Shown: in pieces, positions 1 to 10,301 of the stretch
Position numbering within the stretch: position 1 is the stretch's first letter
Layout: each line of letters begins with the position of its first letter
The notes under the pieces: generated by a model
What the model saw: only the letters and a program-made list of their open reading frames with translations
Databases searched by the model: none
Told to the model about the DNA's origin: nothing
Made by a program: the position numbers and the translations under genes
Assembly (NCBI GenBank): GCA_026692885.1
Contig: JAPLNJ010001188.1
Location: 1 to 26,351, forward strand
Direction of reading: 5' to 3'
Source of the DNA: Planctomycetota bacterium
GTDB lineage: Bacteria; Planctomycetota; Planctomycetia; Pirellulales; Pirellulaceae
Length of the DNA: 26,351 nucleotides

Positions 1-3000
1 CCGTATTTCGGCGCCAAGCTGAGGTAGGAGGCATAGTAGACGGTCTGCCGGTTCATCCAGCCGCCGCCAGGATGTGTGACCAATTGGGCGTCCAGGCGCG
101 GCGCTTTGTCCGGAGTCTTGGCATGGCACTCCGTGCAGTGGCGGTCGAGCACAGGCTGGACCAGCCGCGGATAACTGAAGGGATTGGTCCCATCCACGTC
201 GGGCTGGATCGCGGACGGGGAACGGCGCGTGGCCAGCAGTTCGCCCACAGGCGACCGCAGCGGCGCGATCGGCTTCGGCTCGTGGCAGCCTTGGCACATC
301 GCCTGCTCGCCCGGCTGGAAGTGCGTTCCCGAACGCATGGAGGTGATCGCCAAGCCGTTCTCGTCGAGGGCTTGGAAATACAGTTCCTTCTTGGCGGGGA
401 CTTTGAAACACACGCTGCCATCCGCTTCGACAGGGACCGTCCCCAGCACCGCGCGGGCCAGGTTGATCGAGTCGCTGCCTTGCGGAATCTGCAACCCCGT
501 ATTGTGCGTCACGGCCGCCGAAGCGACCGACAAGGGAAGCACCTGGTAGACTCGCAGGGACTTGATCTTCGTGCCCTCCGGCCAGGGTTGGCGGCTATGG
601 TAGATATTGGCGATCCCAACAACCGCCTCGGCGGGCTGATCTTGCGCGAGGGGCAGCGAAGCGTCGGGGATCACCGGCGGCGTAGGCATGGGCCGTAGCG
701 GGATGGGATTGTGGCAACCGATCTGGGCGTCGCGATAGAGCAGTTCCTTATTGCCGAAGCTGTCGAGCAGGTAAATGCCATAGTGCCCTGGCGCACCCGG
801 CTTGCGCTGCGCCAAGCCAGCGTCGTAGATGCACAGATAATAGTCCTCGCTCAGCGGCCAGGCCTGTCCGTAGGCTTCCGCCCCACCCTGACTCTCCGGA
901 AACCCGACATCCGGCGTGATCCGGCGGAGGGGGTTCATCCCGTCGTCGTCCGGCGTCCGCGGATCGATCAGGACCAACGAACCGAAAGCCTGTCCGTGGT
1001 GTGGAGCGGCCGTGGCAACGTACTTCCGGGATTCCGGGATGGCCCGCACATCCAATTCCATATCCGGCCGGCTCTGCCGCGGAGCGTAGTTACCGTGTAC
1101 GGGGCGCGGATCGCGGCCGTCCGGTGTGGTCGTCCACGGCATGTGGGCCGTGCAGCCGTGGCGGTCCACGTAGTCCCAGCGCGTCCAGACAATCCGTCCG
1201 TCGTGGGCCACGCTCGGATGCCACTCGTTCGTCTCGTGGTAACTGAGACAACGGATGTCCGCACCGTCGGCGGCCATGTCGTACAAGGTATAGGTCGGGC
1301 AGACGCGGCCGCAACGCAGGTAACCACCGCGGCGTTCCGTGATGAAAGCGATCCGGCCGCTGGGCATCCAGCAAGGATCGAAATCGTTCCAGGTCCCCTC
1401 AGTCAGTTGTTCGAGGCCAGTGCCATCGACATTCACTTTGAAAACATGGTAGCAGCGCCCTGCAGCCCAATGGCCTCGCGACGGGTCGGTATGATGATCG
1501 TGTCCGCGTTCGCCTTGGCATTCGGTGTAGGCAAAGGCAATCTGTTTGGCATCGTAGGACAGGTCAGGCGACAGGCAGGAACCATCTTCCAGTTTCGTTC
1601 CGCTCAATCGACCATGCTGCACGACCGCATCGGCCAGAATGTCGCGGACCGCCGGTGCCGGGCCAAAGGGGTCTGACAGCACGCACAAACCGCCGCCGGG
1701 CGGCTGGTACACGGCATAGTACTGATCGCACATGTGGCCGAACGACGAACGGTGCCGTTTGAGGAACAGCAGTTGGTCGAAGTTCAGCAGCGGGTTCGCG
1801 AACGCGATCTGGCGACGCACGCGGCAGGCGGCGGCAAACAGAGCGTATCTTGCTTCGGTATCCTTGGGATCGAGCCCTTGATTGGCAGCCATCAGTTCGG
1901 CGAGTTCCTTTGCCGGCCCGCTCAGTTTGGCTGCCGCCGACGTGCTTTGCAGGTTCGCCAGCAGGGCTGCCGTTCGCCGCAGGACCACGTCGGCCGGATC
2001 GCGGTCGGTTTCCAGGACGAGCGATTCCGGGCGGTAGGTCTCTGACGCGACACGGGCGAAGGTTGCAAGGTTGCCGAGGTCGTGCTGCAGCATCTCCCAT
2101 TGGCTTTCCCACTCGGCCACAAGCCCCGCGCGTGCAGGCACGGACAGGAACTGTCGCATCCCGCGCAACGCCAGTAGCGTGTCCCGCCGGAAGCCCTCAA
2201 CCTCCTGAGCCAAGGCCGCGACTTGCTCGACAGGCAGCGCCTCCGCGCTCGCCAGGGCGGCGGTCAGCTCGCGAGTACGCGTCTCGATGCCGTCCAGTCG
2301 GGCAAGCAGTTGACTTGCGTCGAACCGCCCATCCTTCAGTGCCGTGGCCAGCGCGTTGACGGACACACGCATCGACTGCGCGTGGAAGTCACGAGCCGCG
2401 GGCAATGGCCCGACGAGCGTGCTCAGGGCCGCCGTCCGCTGTTCCCAGCGCGGGTCGTCCGGGGATGTGTCAGGCGTGAGAAGTTCTTCGAACCGCCCGG
2501 CCAGGCCCTGCCGCAGGTCGGCAAGCCACACGCGATCCAGCTGGAACCGGCATTCCTGCCAGCGGCACGCCCGCACGTACAGGTCCAACCAGCGACGATC
2601 CCCTGCGGGTACGCCGGTCTTCCGCAATTCGTCGAGCTGCTTGGCCAAGGTCGTTCCGGACGCTTCGCCTGGGCCCAGTGCCCGCCCGATCATGGCGGCC
2701 ATTGGCTGGGGTTTCGACTCGGTCAGCCAGATCAACTCGCGGTCGCGGCCAGCGTCTCGCGTGAGCCACTGGGCATGCAGCGGGTAGTCGCGACGCACGT
2801 TTTCCCAAACTACGTTGAGTGGATCCAGGGGATCGAAGAGGACCTGGAACTGAGCCACTCCTTGCGCGCGGTCTGTGTCCATACCGACCCACGCCTCGAA
2901 CCGCTCATACTTGCCGCCGATGTCGTACAGCACGTCGCTGTTGGCGTGCATCCACACGCCGTGTTCGAACTGCCGTTGGCCGATGCGCAGCGGATGGTTC

Positions 3001-3452
3001 TGCCAATTCTTGTCGACCAGCAGTTCTCCCCAGCCCACGCGAATCGAGGCCGGCTGAAGATCGCCCAGCCAGGTGACCGTGCCGTCCGCAGCAATCAGCC
3101 GGGCATCGCCCCAGATATGGCAGTTCCCTCCACCGCTCTTGACGACGCTCATCAGCCGCATCCAGTGACAGCCGGCTACCTTTACCGAGACCTGTTGACC
3201 GGGACCCGTTCCCTGCAGCATGTCGCCGACGAATGGCTGGACGCCAGGCATTGCGGGCCGTCGCGCGTGCTGTTCCTGAATACGGGACACGGCGGCCCGC
3301 GCCGCCAGCATCGTCTCGGTCCAGGTGTCCTGCTTGACGTACAGTGGCGGCGTGGGCTCGGCCGCCCGGATCAAGGAGGCTGGTACAGCCGCGGACATCA
3401 TGAGCGCCAAACACGCCAGAGCCATTTGCCGATGGGTGCCCAAACGTTTCAT
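1..3452 (-). CDS. NPCBM + HzsA-like beta-propeller/cytochrome c protein (partial, C-terminus off window)
   Basis: One frame stays open for about 1,150 codons from an ATG at 3452 to the left edge, so the C-terminus is missing. AAGGAG sits 6 nt before the ATG and decides the start over an in-frame ATG 18 nt upstream. The N-terminus is a signal peptide (hydrophobic residues about 10-30). Residues about 85-225 look like an NPCBM carbohydrate-binding module (HGVWMHANSDVLYDIGG, then KYERFEAWVGMD). A helical linker follows, then a propeller-like and hydrazine-synthase-alpha-like region (WTRWDYVDRHG; LGTVPVEADGS; ITSMRSGT). Two c-type heme motifs are visible: CQGCH near residue 1053 (282-296) and CTECH near residue 1106. 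The product should be periplasmic and heme-binding. Similarity to the alpha subunit of hydrazine synthase is family-level only; hydrazine synthesis is not implied. The gene is a paralogue of the product at 10538-13300. Confidence 0.85.
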   Translation of the reverse strand, partial: MKRLGTHRQMALACLALMMSAAVPASLIRAAEPTPPLYVKQDTWTETMLAARAAVSRIQEQHARRPAMPGVQPFVGDMLQGTGPGQQVSVKVAGCHWMRLMSVVKSGGGNCHIWGDARLIAADGTVTWLGDLQPASIRVGWGELLVDKNWQNHPLRIGQRQFEHGVWMHANSDVLYDIGGKYERFEAWVGMDTDRAQGVAQFQVLFDPLDPLNVVWENVRRDYPLHAQWLTRDAGRDRELIWLTESKPQPMAAMIGRALGPGEASGTTLAKQLDELRKTGVPAGDRRWLDLYVRACRWQECRFQLDRVWLADLRQGLAGRFEELLTPDTSPDDPRWEQRTAALSTLVGPLPAARDFHAQSMRVSVNALATALKDGRFDASQLLARLDGIETRTRELTAALASAEALPVEQVAALAQEVEGFRRDTLLALRGMRQFLSVPARAGLVAEWESQWEMLQHDLGNLATFARVASETYRPESLVLETDRDPADVVLRRTAALLANLQSTSAAAKLSGPAKELAELMAANQGLDPKDTEARYALFAAACRVRRQIAFANPLLNFDQLLFLKRHRSSFGHMCDQYYAVYQPPGGGLCVLSDPFGPAPAVRDILADAVVQHGRLSGTKLEDGSCLSPDLSYDAKQIAFAYTECQGERGHDHHTDPSRGHWAAGRCYHVFKVNVDGTGLEQLTEGTWNDFDPCWMPSGRIAFITERRGGYLRCGRVCPTYTLYDMAADGADIRCLSYHETNEWHPSVAHDGRIVWTRWDYVDRHGCTAHMPWTTTPDGRDPRPVHGNYAPRQSRPDMELDVRAIPESRKYVATAAPHHGQAFGSLVLIDPRTPDDDGMNPLRRITPDVGFPESQGGAEAYGQAWPLSEDYYLCIYDAGLAQRKPGAPGHYGIYLLDSFGNKELLYRDAQIGCHNPIPLRPMPTPPVIPDASLPLAQDQPAEAVVGIANIYHSRQPWPEGTKIKSLRVYQVLPLSVASAAVTHNTGLQIPQGSDSINLARAVLGTVPVEADGSVCFKVPAKKELYFQALDENGLAITSMRSGTHFQPGEQAMCQGCHEPKPIAPLRSPVGELLATRRSPSAIQPDVDGTNPFSYPRLVQPVLDRHCTECHAKTPDKAPRLDAQLVTHPGGGWMNRQTVYYASYLSLAPKY

Positions 3453-3512
3453 ATCAGTCTCCTTTGTCATTTCCGTCGAACGGCCACGGTCTATATTCCG
3501 CGCGGTCGATGG

Positions 3513-3705
3513 TCACCCTAATCTCTCACCCTAATCTCTCACCCTAATCTCTCACCCTAATCTCTCACCCTAATCTCTCACCCTAATCTCTCACCCTAAT
3601 CTCTCACCCTAATCTCTCACCCTAATCTCTCACCCTAATCTCTCTCACCCTAATCTCTCACCCTGATCTCTCACCCAGATCTCTCACCCAGATCTCTCAC
3701 CCAGA
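3513..3705. repeat. Telomere-like 13-bp tandem repeat array
   Basis: About 14.7 head-to-tail copies of TCACCCTAATCTC (GAGATTAGGGTGA on the other strand). The first nine copies are identical. Copy 10 carries an extra TC. Copies from 3658 onward drift first to CCCTGAT and then to CCCAGAT. A further TTAGGG-containing stretch lies at about 3726-3740. The array sits between the oxidoreductase that ends at 3780 and the start codon at 3452, so it occupies the likely leader or promoter region of the large cytochrome gene. The unit is too short and lacks spacers, so it is not a CRISPR. Confidence 0.95.
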
Positions 3706-3779
3706 ACAACGCAGAAGATTAAGGGAAAGATTAGGGTTGGGCTTTTCAGCAGCTTTCGTTGGGGCCGGCGCGCCGTCAA

Positions 3780-5111
3780 TCACACACACCACGATTCCCG
3801 CATCGCACGGGACCTGAGCCGATTGGCTTCAGGATCACCGACGAATTCGGCCTTGAGCAGATCGAACGTCAGGTTCCGTTTCAACTGCTCACAGATGTCG
3901 GCGGCGAAGCAAATGCTCATCGAGTTGACCATGACCTCGGGACCGGCCACCGTGGCGCGCCGCGACCTGACGCAGTTGAGGAAATCCCGCGCATGGTGCA
4001 TGGGACGTTGCGTCCTGGCCGTGTACTCGCCCAGAACTCGCCGGTAATCGGCTAACAGGGCCGGCGATGAGACATCCGGTTGCGAATAGCCGTCGGCTGC
4101 TGCCACCCATCCCTCGGGACCATCGAACCGCTCGCCGCAGGAGCCGTGCCAGTAATTGCAGTCGCGGCCACGCGCGAGAACCAGCTTGACCCCGTTGGAC
4201 AAGCGAGTCACCATCGCACCGTCGGGTGAGCTGTACTCGAACTCGATCGACGTAACGTTCGACATGTCGAGGCCGGGCAGCACCTGCGCAACCGTGTGGG
4301 CCCCCCACATGGCCACATCGGTGGCGAAATCATAATAGTGATACCACCCGCCGCCGTTCACATATCCGGGGTTGTAGGGCCGCCAAGGACAGAGGCCGAG
4401 CCAAGCATCCCAGTCCAGTTCATCCTTGGGCGGCTCCGGTTCTGCCGGCAACCAGTCGTGGCGAGTCCCGTCGCGCCAGCGGATATCGGCGTAGGCCGTG
4501 TGGATCGGGCCGAGGCGGCCGGTACGGGCCATTTCGATAGCAAACACGTGATGCGCTTCGCTGAGCCGTTGGGCTCCGGTCTGATAGACGCGGCCGTAAT
4601 TCCGTGCCGTCTCGACCACCATCCGACCTTGCGCCATGGTGTGGCACGACGGCTTCTCGCAGAACACGTCCTTTCCCGCGCGCATCGCCAGGATGGAGGC
4701 CGGCGCGTGCCAGCGATCACCCGTCGCGATGAGCACGGCATCGACATCCGTTCGCTCGGCCAGAAACTGCCGGATGTCGCTGTATGTGGCGCAATCCTTT
4801 GTGCTGTAGCGAGCATCCACCATGCCCTTGATCGCTTCGCGCCGGCCCTTTCGGACGTCACAGACGGCAACAAACTGCACCTCGGGTTCGGCAAGTATGA
4901 CACTCAAATCGGCTGTGCCCCTGCCGCCAAGTCCGATGCCACCCATGACGATCCGTTCGCTGGGCGCCACGGTCCCGCCCTTGCCCAGCACCAATGCCGG
5001 AACAAAGCTCGGAAGCGCGAGCGCACTTGCCGCTGCGGAGACTCCCTGGATGAACTTCCGCCGGTTCAACCCTCTGTCTGCACCAACCTGCTTTTCGACT
5101 GAACTGGTCAT
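3780..5111 (-). CDS. Gfo/Idh/MocA family oxidoreductase, Tat-exported
   Basis: A 443-residue NAD(P)-dependent sugar oxidoreductase-type protein. A twin-arginine signal (NRRKFIQG, RR at residues 17-18) precedes a hydrophobic alanine-rich segment, so it is probably exported folded with its cofactor. The Rossmann motif GGIGLGGRG follows, then VAVCDVRKGRR at the end of the second strand. The catalytic-lysine motif of the family is present in GKDVFCEKPSCHTM. I chose ATG 5111 because GAGGAG lies 8 nt upstream; an in-frame GTG at 5141 overlaps the preceding gene's stop and has no better RBS. It lies 27 bp after the HEAT-repeat gene and is probably co-transcribed with it. Planctomycetes carry many such paralogues next to sugar-degradation genes; the substrate cannot be told from sequence. 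Confidence 0.93.
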   Translation of the reverse strand: MTSSVEKQVGADRGLNRRKFIQGVSAAASALALPSFVPALVLGKGGTVAPSERIVMGGIGLGGRGTADLSVILAEPEVQFVAVCDVRKGRREAIKGMVDARYSTKDCATYSDIRQFLAERTDVDAVLIATGDRWHAPASILAMRAGKDVFCEKPSCHTMAQGRMVVETARNYGRVYQTGAQRLSEAHHVFAIEMARTGRLGPIHTAYADIRWRDGTRHDWLPAEPEPPKDELDWDAWLGLCPWRPYNPGYVNGGGWYHYYDFATDVAMWGAHTVAQVLPGLDMSNVTSIEFEYSSPDGAMVTRLSNGVKLVLARGRDCNYWHGSCGERFDGPEGWVAAADGYSQPDVSSPALLADYRRVLGEYTARTQRPMHHARDFLNCVRSRRATVAGPEVMVNSMSICFAADICEQLKRNLTFDLLKAEFVGDPEANRLRSRAMRESWCV

Positions 5112-5137
5112 ATCACATGCTCCTCTCGGGTTGCACT

Positions 5138-7090
5138 TCACTTCTCGTCGCTGATCTGCTTCAACAGTTCTTCGGCGCGTTTCTGGGCCGCCGGGTCATC
5201 CCCGGCGACTTTCACCACCTTTTCCAACGCTGACTTGGCTACGCCGGTATACTGCTTTTTCGGCCGCTTCTCCGCGAGCGACATCACCGTGGCCACCGCT
5301 TCACGCTTCACGGCGGGATCGTCGACGTACAAGACGATCAAATCCAGCGCTTCGGCATTGGCCAAGCCTGCAATCGCTCCCAGCAGCATTCGCTTCTCCT
5401 CGGCGCGCTGGACCAACGGTGCTGCTGCTCGGCAGATGGCCAATCGTTCTGGGGCAGAAACGTCCTTTTGCGTGGCGATCCCCAGATAGCCGCGAAGGAC
5501 CAGTATGCGGTCCACCTGCTGGTCTGAATGCTTGGCAAGTTCCAACAGCACGGGGGCAGCCTCCGCCGACTTCCACTCGCTGATCACCCGGATGGCCACC
5601 GCGTGAACGTCCTTGTCGGCGTCGTCCACAGCACCGCGAACCGCCTTGAGTGCACCGGCGCCGCCCACCGCCTGCAGTGTCCTCAGCAACGCCGCCTTGA
5701 CCGTCGGCCGCGCTTTGGCAAGAGCGTTAACCAGTGTTGTTGCGCAGGCGTCCTTGTCGCTCGCGATCGCGCTGAGCGGGCCAAGCACTTTCTCATAAGC
5801 GGCAAGCTCTCTGTCGTCGGTGGATTTCACCAGCAGGTCTACCAACAGCGGTATCCCCGACGGGCCTGCCACCTCGCCGTAGCTTCTGACCGCAACCGTC
5901 CTGACGGAAAGATCTGCATCCGACATCCCCTTCACCATCGCGGGCAGTGCCTGCGCAATTCTTCGCTGTCCGGCGATCTCGAACATCTTGATCCCGAGCG
6001 TCGGATCCGGCTTTTCCAGAATCGCGACGATCGCCGAATCGACCTTCGGACCCGGCAAGCCGGCCAGGGCCGTGGCGGCCGGCCGATTGATCTTATCATC
6101 CTTTTCCTTGATAAGTTCCACGAGTGCGGGGACAGCCGACGCATCACCAATCTCGGCCACAGCCTGGATGGCCTCGACGCGTACAGCCAGATCACCTTTC
6201 TTCGTCATCTCCAGCAGGGTGGGCAATGCCGCTTTGTCAGCCCGTTGCCCGAGGACGCTGACAACAGGAATAACCCGGTCCGCCGACAGCTTAGCGACTT
6301 CCGCCACAAGCACGTCCGTGACCTGCTGGTCTTTCATCTCGACGGCCCCACGCAAGGCCATGGCAAATACACAAAGTTCCTGGTCGTGTAGCATGCTGGT
6401 CAACAGCTTCATGCGGTTCGACGGATCACAAAGCACCACACCGCGAAGGGCCGCAGCCCTGATTCGCACCGGCAGGTTCTGCACCAGCATACCGTCATAG
6501 ATGTCCTTTGCCGCGCCTTGTTTGCCCTCGGCAACCAGGTTGGCACCGCAGCCCAGCAGACCGTCGCAGATCCTGGCAACGTCATCTCCCTGGGCGTGCT
6601 TCAGAGCCTCCAGCAGCGTCTTGTCGGCGGCAGCCGTGCCGATCCGCCCGAGCGTGATGGCCGTCGTGCGTACCACTTCGCCATCACGGTTGCCCAGCTG
6701 CTTCGCAAGCAACTCCACTGCTGCAGAGTCGCGTCTCACGCCGATCGAACGGATCACTCCCGACAGGATCTTGCCGTTGAGTTTGTCCAGCACCGCTCGC
6801 AACGCTTCATCCACGCTCTTGTCGGGGATAGGTTCCAGCGCATAACGCGCCATGTGCGACAGCTTCTCATCGCCGAGCATTCCCGCCAGAACCGGCACAC
6901 AGTCCTTGTCGCCGACACGCGCCAAATCCCTGCACGCCGCCGCTTTCTGCTCCAACGGGGCATCCGACTTGAGCACGCCCAAAGCCCTGGCACGAGCTTC
7001 ATCCGCAGTCTCCGCGCTCAGCGCAGACACGAACGACAGTTCCCCAAACAACGACAACATAACCGCAAACAACAAGTACCTATCTCTCAT
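5138..7090 (-). CDS. Secreted HEAT-repeat protein
   Basis: A 650-residue protein with an N-terminal signal peptide (hydrophobic residues about 5-24, cleavage likely near SALSAETA). The rest is a run of about 30-40-residue helical repeats with HEAT/PBS-lyase character, for example AVELLAKQLGNRDGEVV followed by RTTAITLGRIG, and VPALVELIKEKDD followed by the next helix. No catalytic residues are visible, so a scaffold or protein-binding role in the periplasm is inferred. The ATG at 7090 has AAGGAG 6 nt upstream. It is directly followed by the Tat oxidoreductase gene (27-bp gap) and likely shares its mRNA. In planctomycetes such repeats are often attached to heme-containing dehydrogenases, which would fit the HzsA-like cytochromes in the same block. 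Confidence 0.88.
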   Translation of the reverse strand: MRDRYLLFAVMLSLFGELSFVSALSAETADEARARALGVLKSDAPLEQKAAACRDLARVGDKDCVPVLAGMLGDEKLSHMARYALEPIPDKSVDEALRAVLDKLNGKILSGVIRSIGVRRDSAAVELLAKQLGNRDGEVVRTTAITLGRIGTAAADKTLLEALKHAQGDDVARICDGLLGCGANLVAEGKQGAAKDIYDGMLVQNLPVRIRAAALRGVVLCDPSNRMKLLTSMLHDQELCVFAMALRGAVEMKDQQVTDVLVAEVAKLSADRVIPVVSVLGQRADKAALPTLLEMTKKGDLAVRVEAIQAVAEIGDASAVPALVELIKEKDDKINRPAATALAGLPGPKVDSAIVAILEKPDPTLGIKMFEIAGQRRIAQALPAMVKGMSDADLSVRTVAVRSYGEVAGPSGIPLLVDLLVKSTDDRELAAYEKVLGPLSAIASDKDACATTLVNALAKARPTVKAALLRTLQAVGGAGALKAVRGAVDDADKDVHAVAIRVISEWKSAEAAPVLLELAKHSDQQVDRILVLRGYLGIATQKDVSAPERLAICRAAAPLVQRAEEKRMLLGAIAGLANAEALDLIVLYVDDPAVKREAVATVMSLAEKRPKKQYTGVAKSALEKVVKVAGDDPAAQKRAEELLKQISDEK

Positions 7091-7111
7091 GTCACTCTCC
7101 TTCTATTGCCT

Positions 7112-7270
7112 TCAGATGGGCATGGTCCCCACGAACGTCGTCTTGTCGCCGTCGGCGATCATAGTGAATCCCATGCCGCTCGCATAGCAGCCCCGCAGGT
7201 CCCAATCGACCACCGTGTCAAACAGGCCGTCGGCTGGCGCGATGTCGGCTCCTTCCAGTTCGGTAAAACG
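7112..7270 (-). pseudogene. C-terminal remnant of an unrecognised protein
   Basis: On the minus strand this reads RFTELEGADIAPADGLFDT, then VVDWDLRGCYASGMGFTMI, and ends at a TGA at 7112-7114. It is open and protein-like but has no start codon and is directly preceded by an in-frame TAG. It sits in the gap between the HEAT-repeat gene and the broken glycoside hydrolase. I read it as the surviving tail of a decayed gene and do not recognise the family. A 16-nt perfect palindrome (7284-7299) lies just upstream. Confidence 0.4.
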
Positions 7271-7335
7271 CTAGCAGGGGATCATCGTAACCTTACGATC
7301 AATGTCGACTCCGCGGGAGCAGCGCCCCCACCGCA

Positions 7336-10283
7336 TCAGAATCGCACCTCGCGCTGCTCACCAAACTCCAGCCGCACGGGACCGAGCAGGCCGGACGTGA
7401 CCAGCGGGTCCTTCGAGCCGTAGCCCTGATAAGGCTTGACCGTGCGGTCCCCCGTCTGTAAGTAGATGTTGGTCTTGGTGAAACGCTGCTCCAGGGGCAG
7501 AGCCGCATCGCCAATCAGACGGTTGACCCACAGATTCGTGACGTCGATCTCGAGTTCGTTGTCGCCCTCCTTCACGATCTCGGAGAGGTCGACCGCCCAG
7601 GGATTGGTCCACACCACTCCCAGGTCCTGGCCATTGACCCGGACGCGTGCCACGTACTTGACGTCGCCCAGCTGCAGCCGTACCAGCTGCTGGGCTTGCT
7701 CCGCATTCAAGGGGAACTTCTGGCGATAGGTGGCCGTGCCGGAAAAATGCTTGATGCCTGCATCGGCATGCTGGTCCCAGGCGATAAGTTTCGGGAACAC
7801 GACCGACTCCGGAGCGCCCCAGCCCGCAGCGAATCGCACCTCCCAGGGGCCAGTCAGAATCCGAGCCTCAGACAGCGCCTCAGCAGCGACCGTGACTTCG
7901 TGCTTGTCGGACGGCGTCTGGAACACATAACTTCCCGGCCGCCAGAGGTGAAGCCGCGCACCGGCAGCGGTTCGTCCCGCGAGCTCCAGGCCACGAAGAC
8001 CGACCCGCTGTCCGGCAGGCTGAGCGGTACAATCGTCCGGCCATCGTCGGTGGTACGGTAGCAGATCGCATCACGGATCGTGCCCGTCTTGGGATCCCAC
8101 AGCTCCGGTTCCTTCCCCTGGATGCGGAACGTATATTCCGCGTCGCCTTTACCGGCCAGGAAGTAGACATCCAAGTCTGCCGTGCGACGGTGAGTGTACT
8201 CCGACGGGCCGGTACAATCGGGAAGCAGGCCCTCGGACAGCAGCACCTGGTCGATGGCCGTCCCGCCGATGACTTGGCCCTTGCCCAGCGACCGGCGGAA
8301 GGACTGCTTGTCGGCACCGCTCCAGAGATCCGCCGCTAGGCGGCGGACTTCTTCGTCGCACGCGGGGTAATCCCGCAGTCCGGGCGCCCGCTGCGGCGGC
8401 CGCGGGCCGAGTACGACCGTGGCTCCTGCCTGGGCCAGTTGGATGATCTTCCGCAGGGCCGCGGGTGGCAGCGTCTCCTCTTCCGGATCGACCCACAACA
8501 AGCGATACCGCATCCCGTCGGGCAGGACCAAGCTGCCGTCCCGGACCGACAGTCGTTCCAACAGCACCTCGGTATTGAGTAGGTCAAACGCATAGCCGCT
8601 GGGCAGCCGGAAGGCTGACTTTGGGGGCTGCGTGCCGCGATTCCACGCCGTGTAGTTCCGGTCGCTGCGATAGCAGCACACGTCCGCCACGAACTGGCCC
8701 TGCTGAAGCAGTGTCTGGCAGCGGCCGAGATACGTCAGAAATGCGCCCGCGTGATCCCACCAGGTCACGTTGGGGTTCAGATGCGTGCCGGCAAAGTACA
8801 CAATGCCCGGTTTGCCAAACTCCGCGGGCGAGGCCGAAAAGGTGTGCCAGATGAAACGATTGATGCCGTCACAGAAGTTCGCATCGGCGCCCGGCTTGAG
8901 CGCCGCGGGATACGCGGACCAGTGGGGCACCATGTGCGTAAAAGCCTCGATCGAGGCCAGCGGCCGGCCGTAAGTATGCGCGGCCATGGCGGCTTGACGC
9001 CCATTGCTGCGACCGACCGTCGGCGTCCCCGGCCACCAAAACTCGCCTTGTGGCATATCATTGCGGCCCCAAAAGGCCAAGGCGTCGGCCTCCGCAAACA
9101 GCAGCGTATCTCGCCGCCACGGACCGCCCGACTCGGAGTGCCACCGCAGCCCCGCCTGATGGCACAGTTCGCCCAGCTTCGAGTAGCAATTGTTCATAAA
9201 ACAGTCGCTGAGCGTCCGGCTGTAGTCGCGCAAGAACCGCTGCGAAATATCGGGTGACTTGAGGGTCATTCCCGCGAGTACCGGCAGATAAGGACGCAAG
9301 GGGTAACCACGGTATTTCTCGAACTCCCGATCGAACCCGAAGGTCCAGGTCGGAATGGCGCCCTCCCAGCTCACGCTGTAGAAATGAGTCAGGGTTTTTC
9401 CCGCCAGCGGGCCAGCGTCGTCCAGGAGCGTCTTGCCGAATCGATTGAAATGCTTTTCCACCGCCGCGGTGTCCAGCATATCCACATCGGACTCGGCCTC
9501 TTTCGCGAGCGTGAACAGAAAACGGAAGATCCGCCAGCGTCCGGCGGGTACCTCCCAAGCGAGCCGGCCCTGAGGGTCCACCTTCTTCGTCAGATCGACC
9601 ACTTCGGTCACGACGGTCTGTTGCTTCGGCTTCTCAACCACCGGCTGCCACTCTGCCAAGTCGCTGCTGAAGCGAATCACGCCGCCTGCGGCCGGCGTAG
9701 GAACCAGACCAGCCGCTCCGTCGGGGCTGTCGATCCGCGCCGCCAGAATCCCGATGTCCCACACCGGCGGACCCTGCGGACGAGACACGGTGCCAGTCAG
9801 GCGCCCTGGTCCCGCCACATCCACCGAGTTCCAGAGCAGGCTCTTGGGAGCCTGTTCGCCCGTCTGCCAAGGAGCCCGCAGTGCACCGCCACAGGTGCTC
9901 AAGTTCAAGCTCATCTCCAGGCCGAGCCGGCCCGCTTCCGCCAGGGCGTGCTGCACCAACTGCCGCCACGGCGGACTCATGAACTCGATGTGTCGCTCGG
10001 GCGAAGGGACCAGATGCTGGCCGTACGCCGTCACGTCGAACAGCAGGCAACCGCCGAACCCTTTCTGCTGCATCCCTTCCAGGTCCCGGGTGATGGACTC
10101 CTTGGTGACGTTAGCATTCAGCCACCACCAATAGGCCCACGGTTTGGCCGAGTTCGGCGGTGAGCGGAAGTCTTGTGCGAGATCGACCGCCTGGACGGAG
10201 ATGGGCCTCGCCAGTACGGCGACCGCCAGAAGTAAAACGGGCGCCAAGATTCTCGACCAGAAGTGACGCGGCGTAGTCTGCAT
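7336..10283 (-). pseudogene. GH106-type glycoside hydrolase (alpha-L-rhamnosidase-like), interrupted by one frameshift
   Basis: A signal peptide is followed by the hallmark start of Glyco_hydro_106 proteins (PWAYWWWLNANVTKESI, then TRDLEGMQQKGFGGCLLFDV). The first frame runs from ATG 10283 (AGGAG 8 nt upstream) to a stop near 7854. The family's C-terminal GH2-like sugar-binding domain continues in another frame from about 7980 to the stop at 7336 (LHLWRPGSYVF; GTATYRQKFPL; VWTNPWAVDLSEIV; GLLGPVRLEF). The two frames overlap at about 7925-7985, which fits a single 1-nt indel. Together they would make a protein of about 980 residues, close to the family's usual length. Either it is a fresh pseudogene or the read has an error there; the rest shows no decay. 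The family removes terminal alpha-L-rhamnose, so the neighbouring sugar oxidoreductases fit a deoxysugar pathway. Confidence 0.85.
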
Positions 10284-10301
10284 GAGGTTAGCTCCTGACT
10301 A

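Noticed and set aside
2223..3521. A 432-residue plus-strand frame opposite the NPCBM/HzsA-like gene
   Set aside because: It is antisense to a well-supported protein with signal peptide, RBS and heme motifs; its composition (Arg, His, Gln rich) is typical of a shadow frame in GC-rich DNA.
3513..3705. CRISPR array
   Set aside because: Repeats are 13 bp and contiguous, with no unique spacers and no cas genes.
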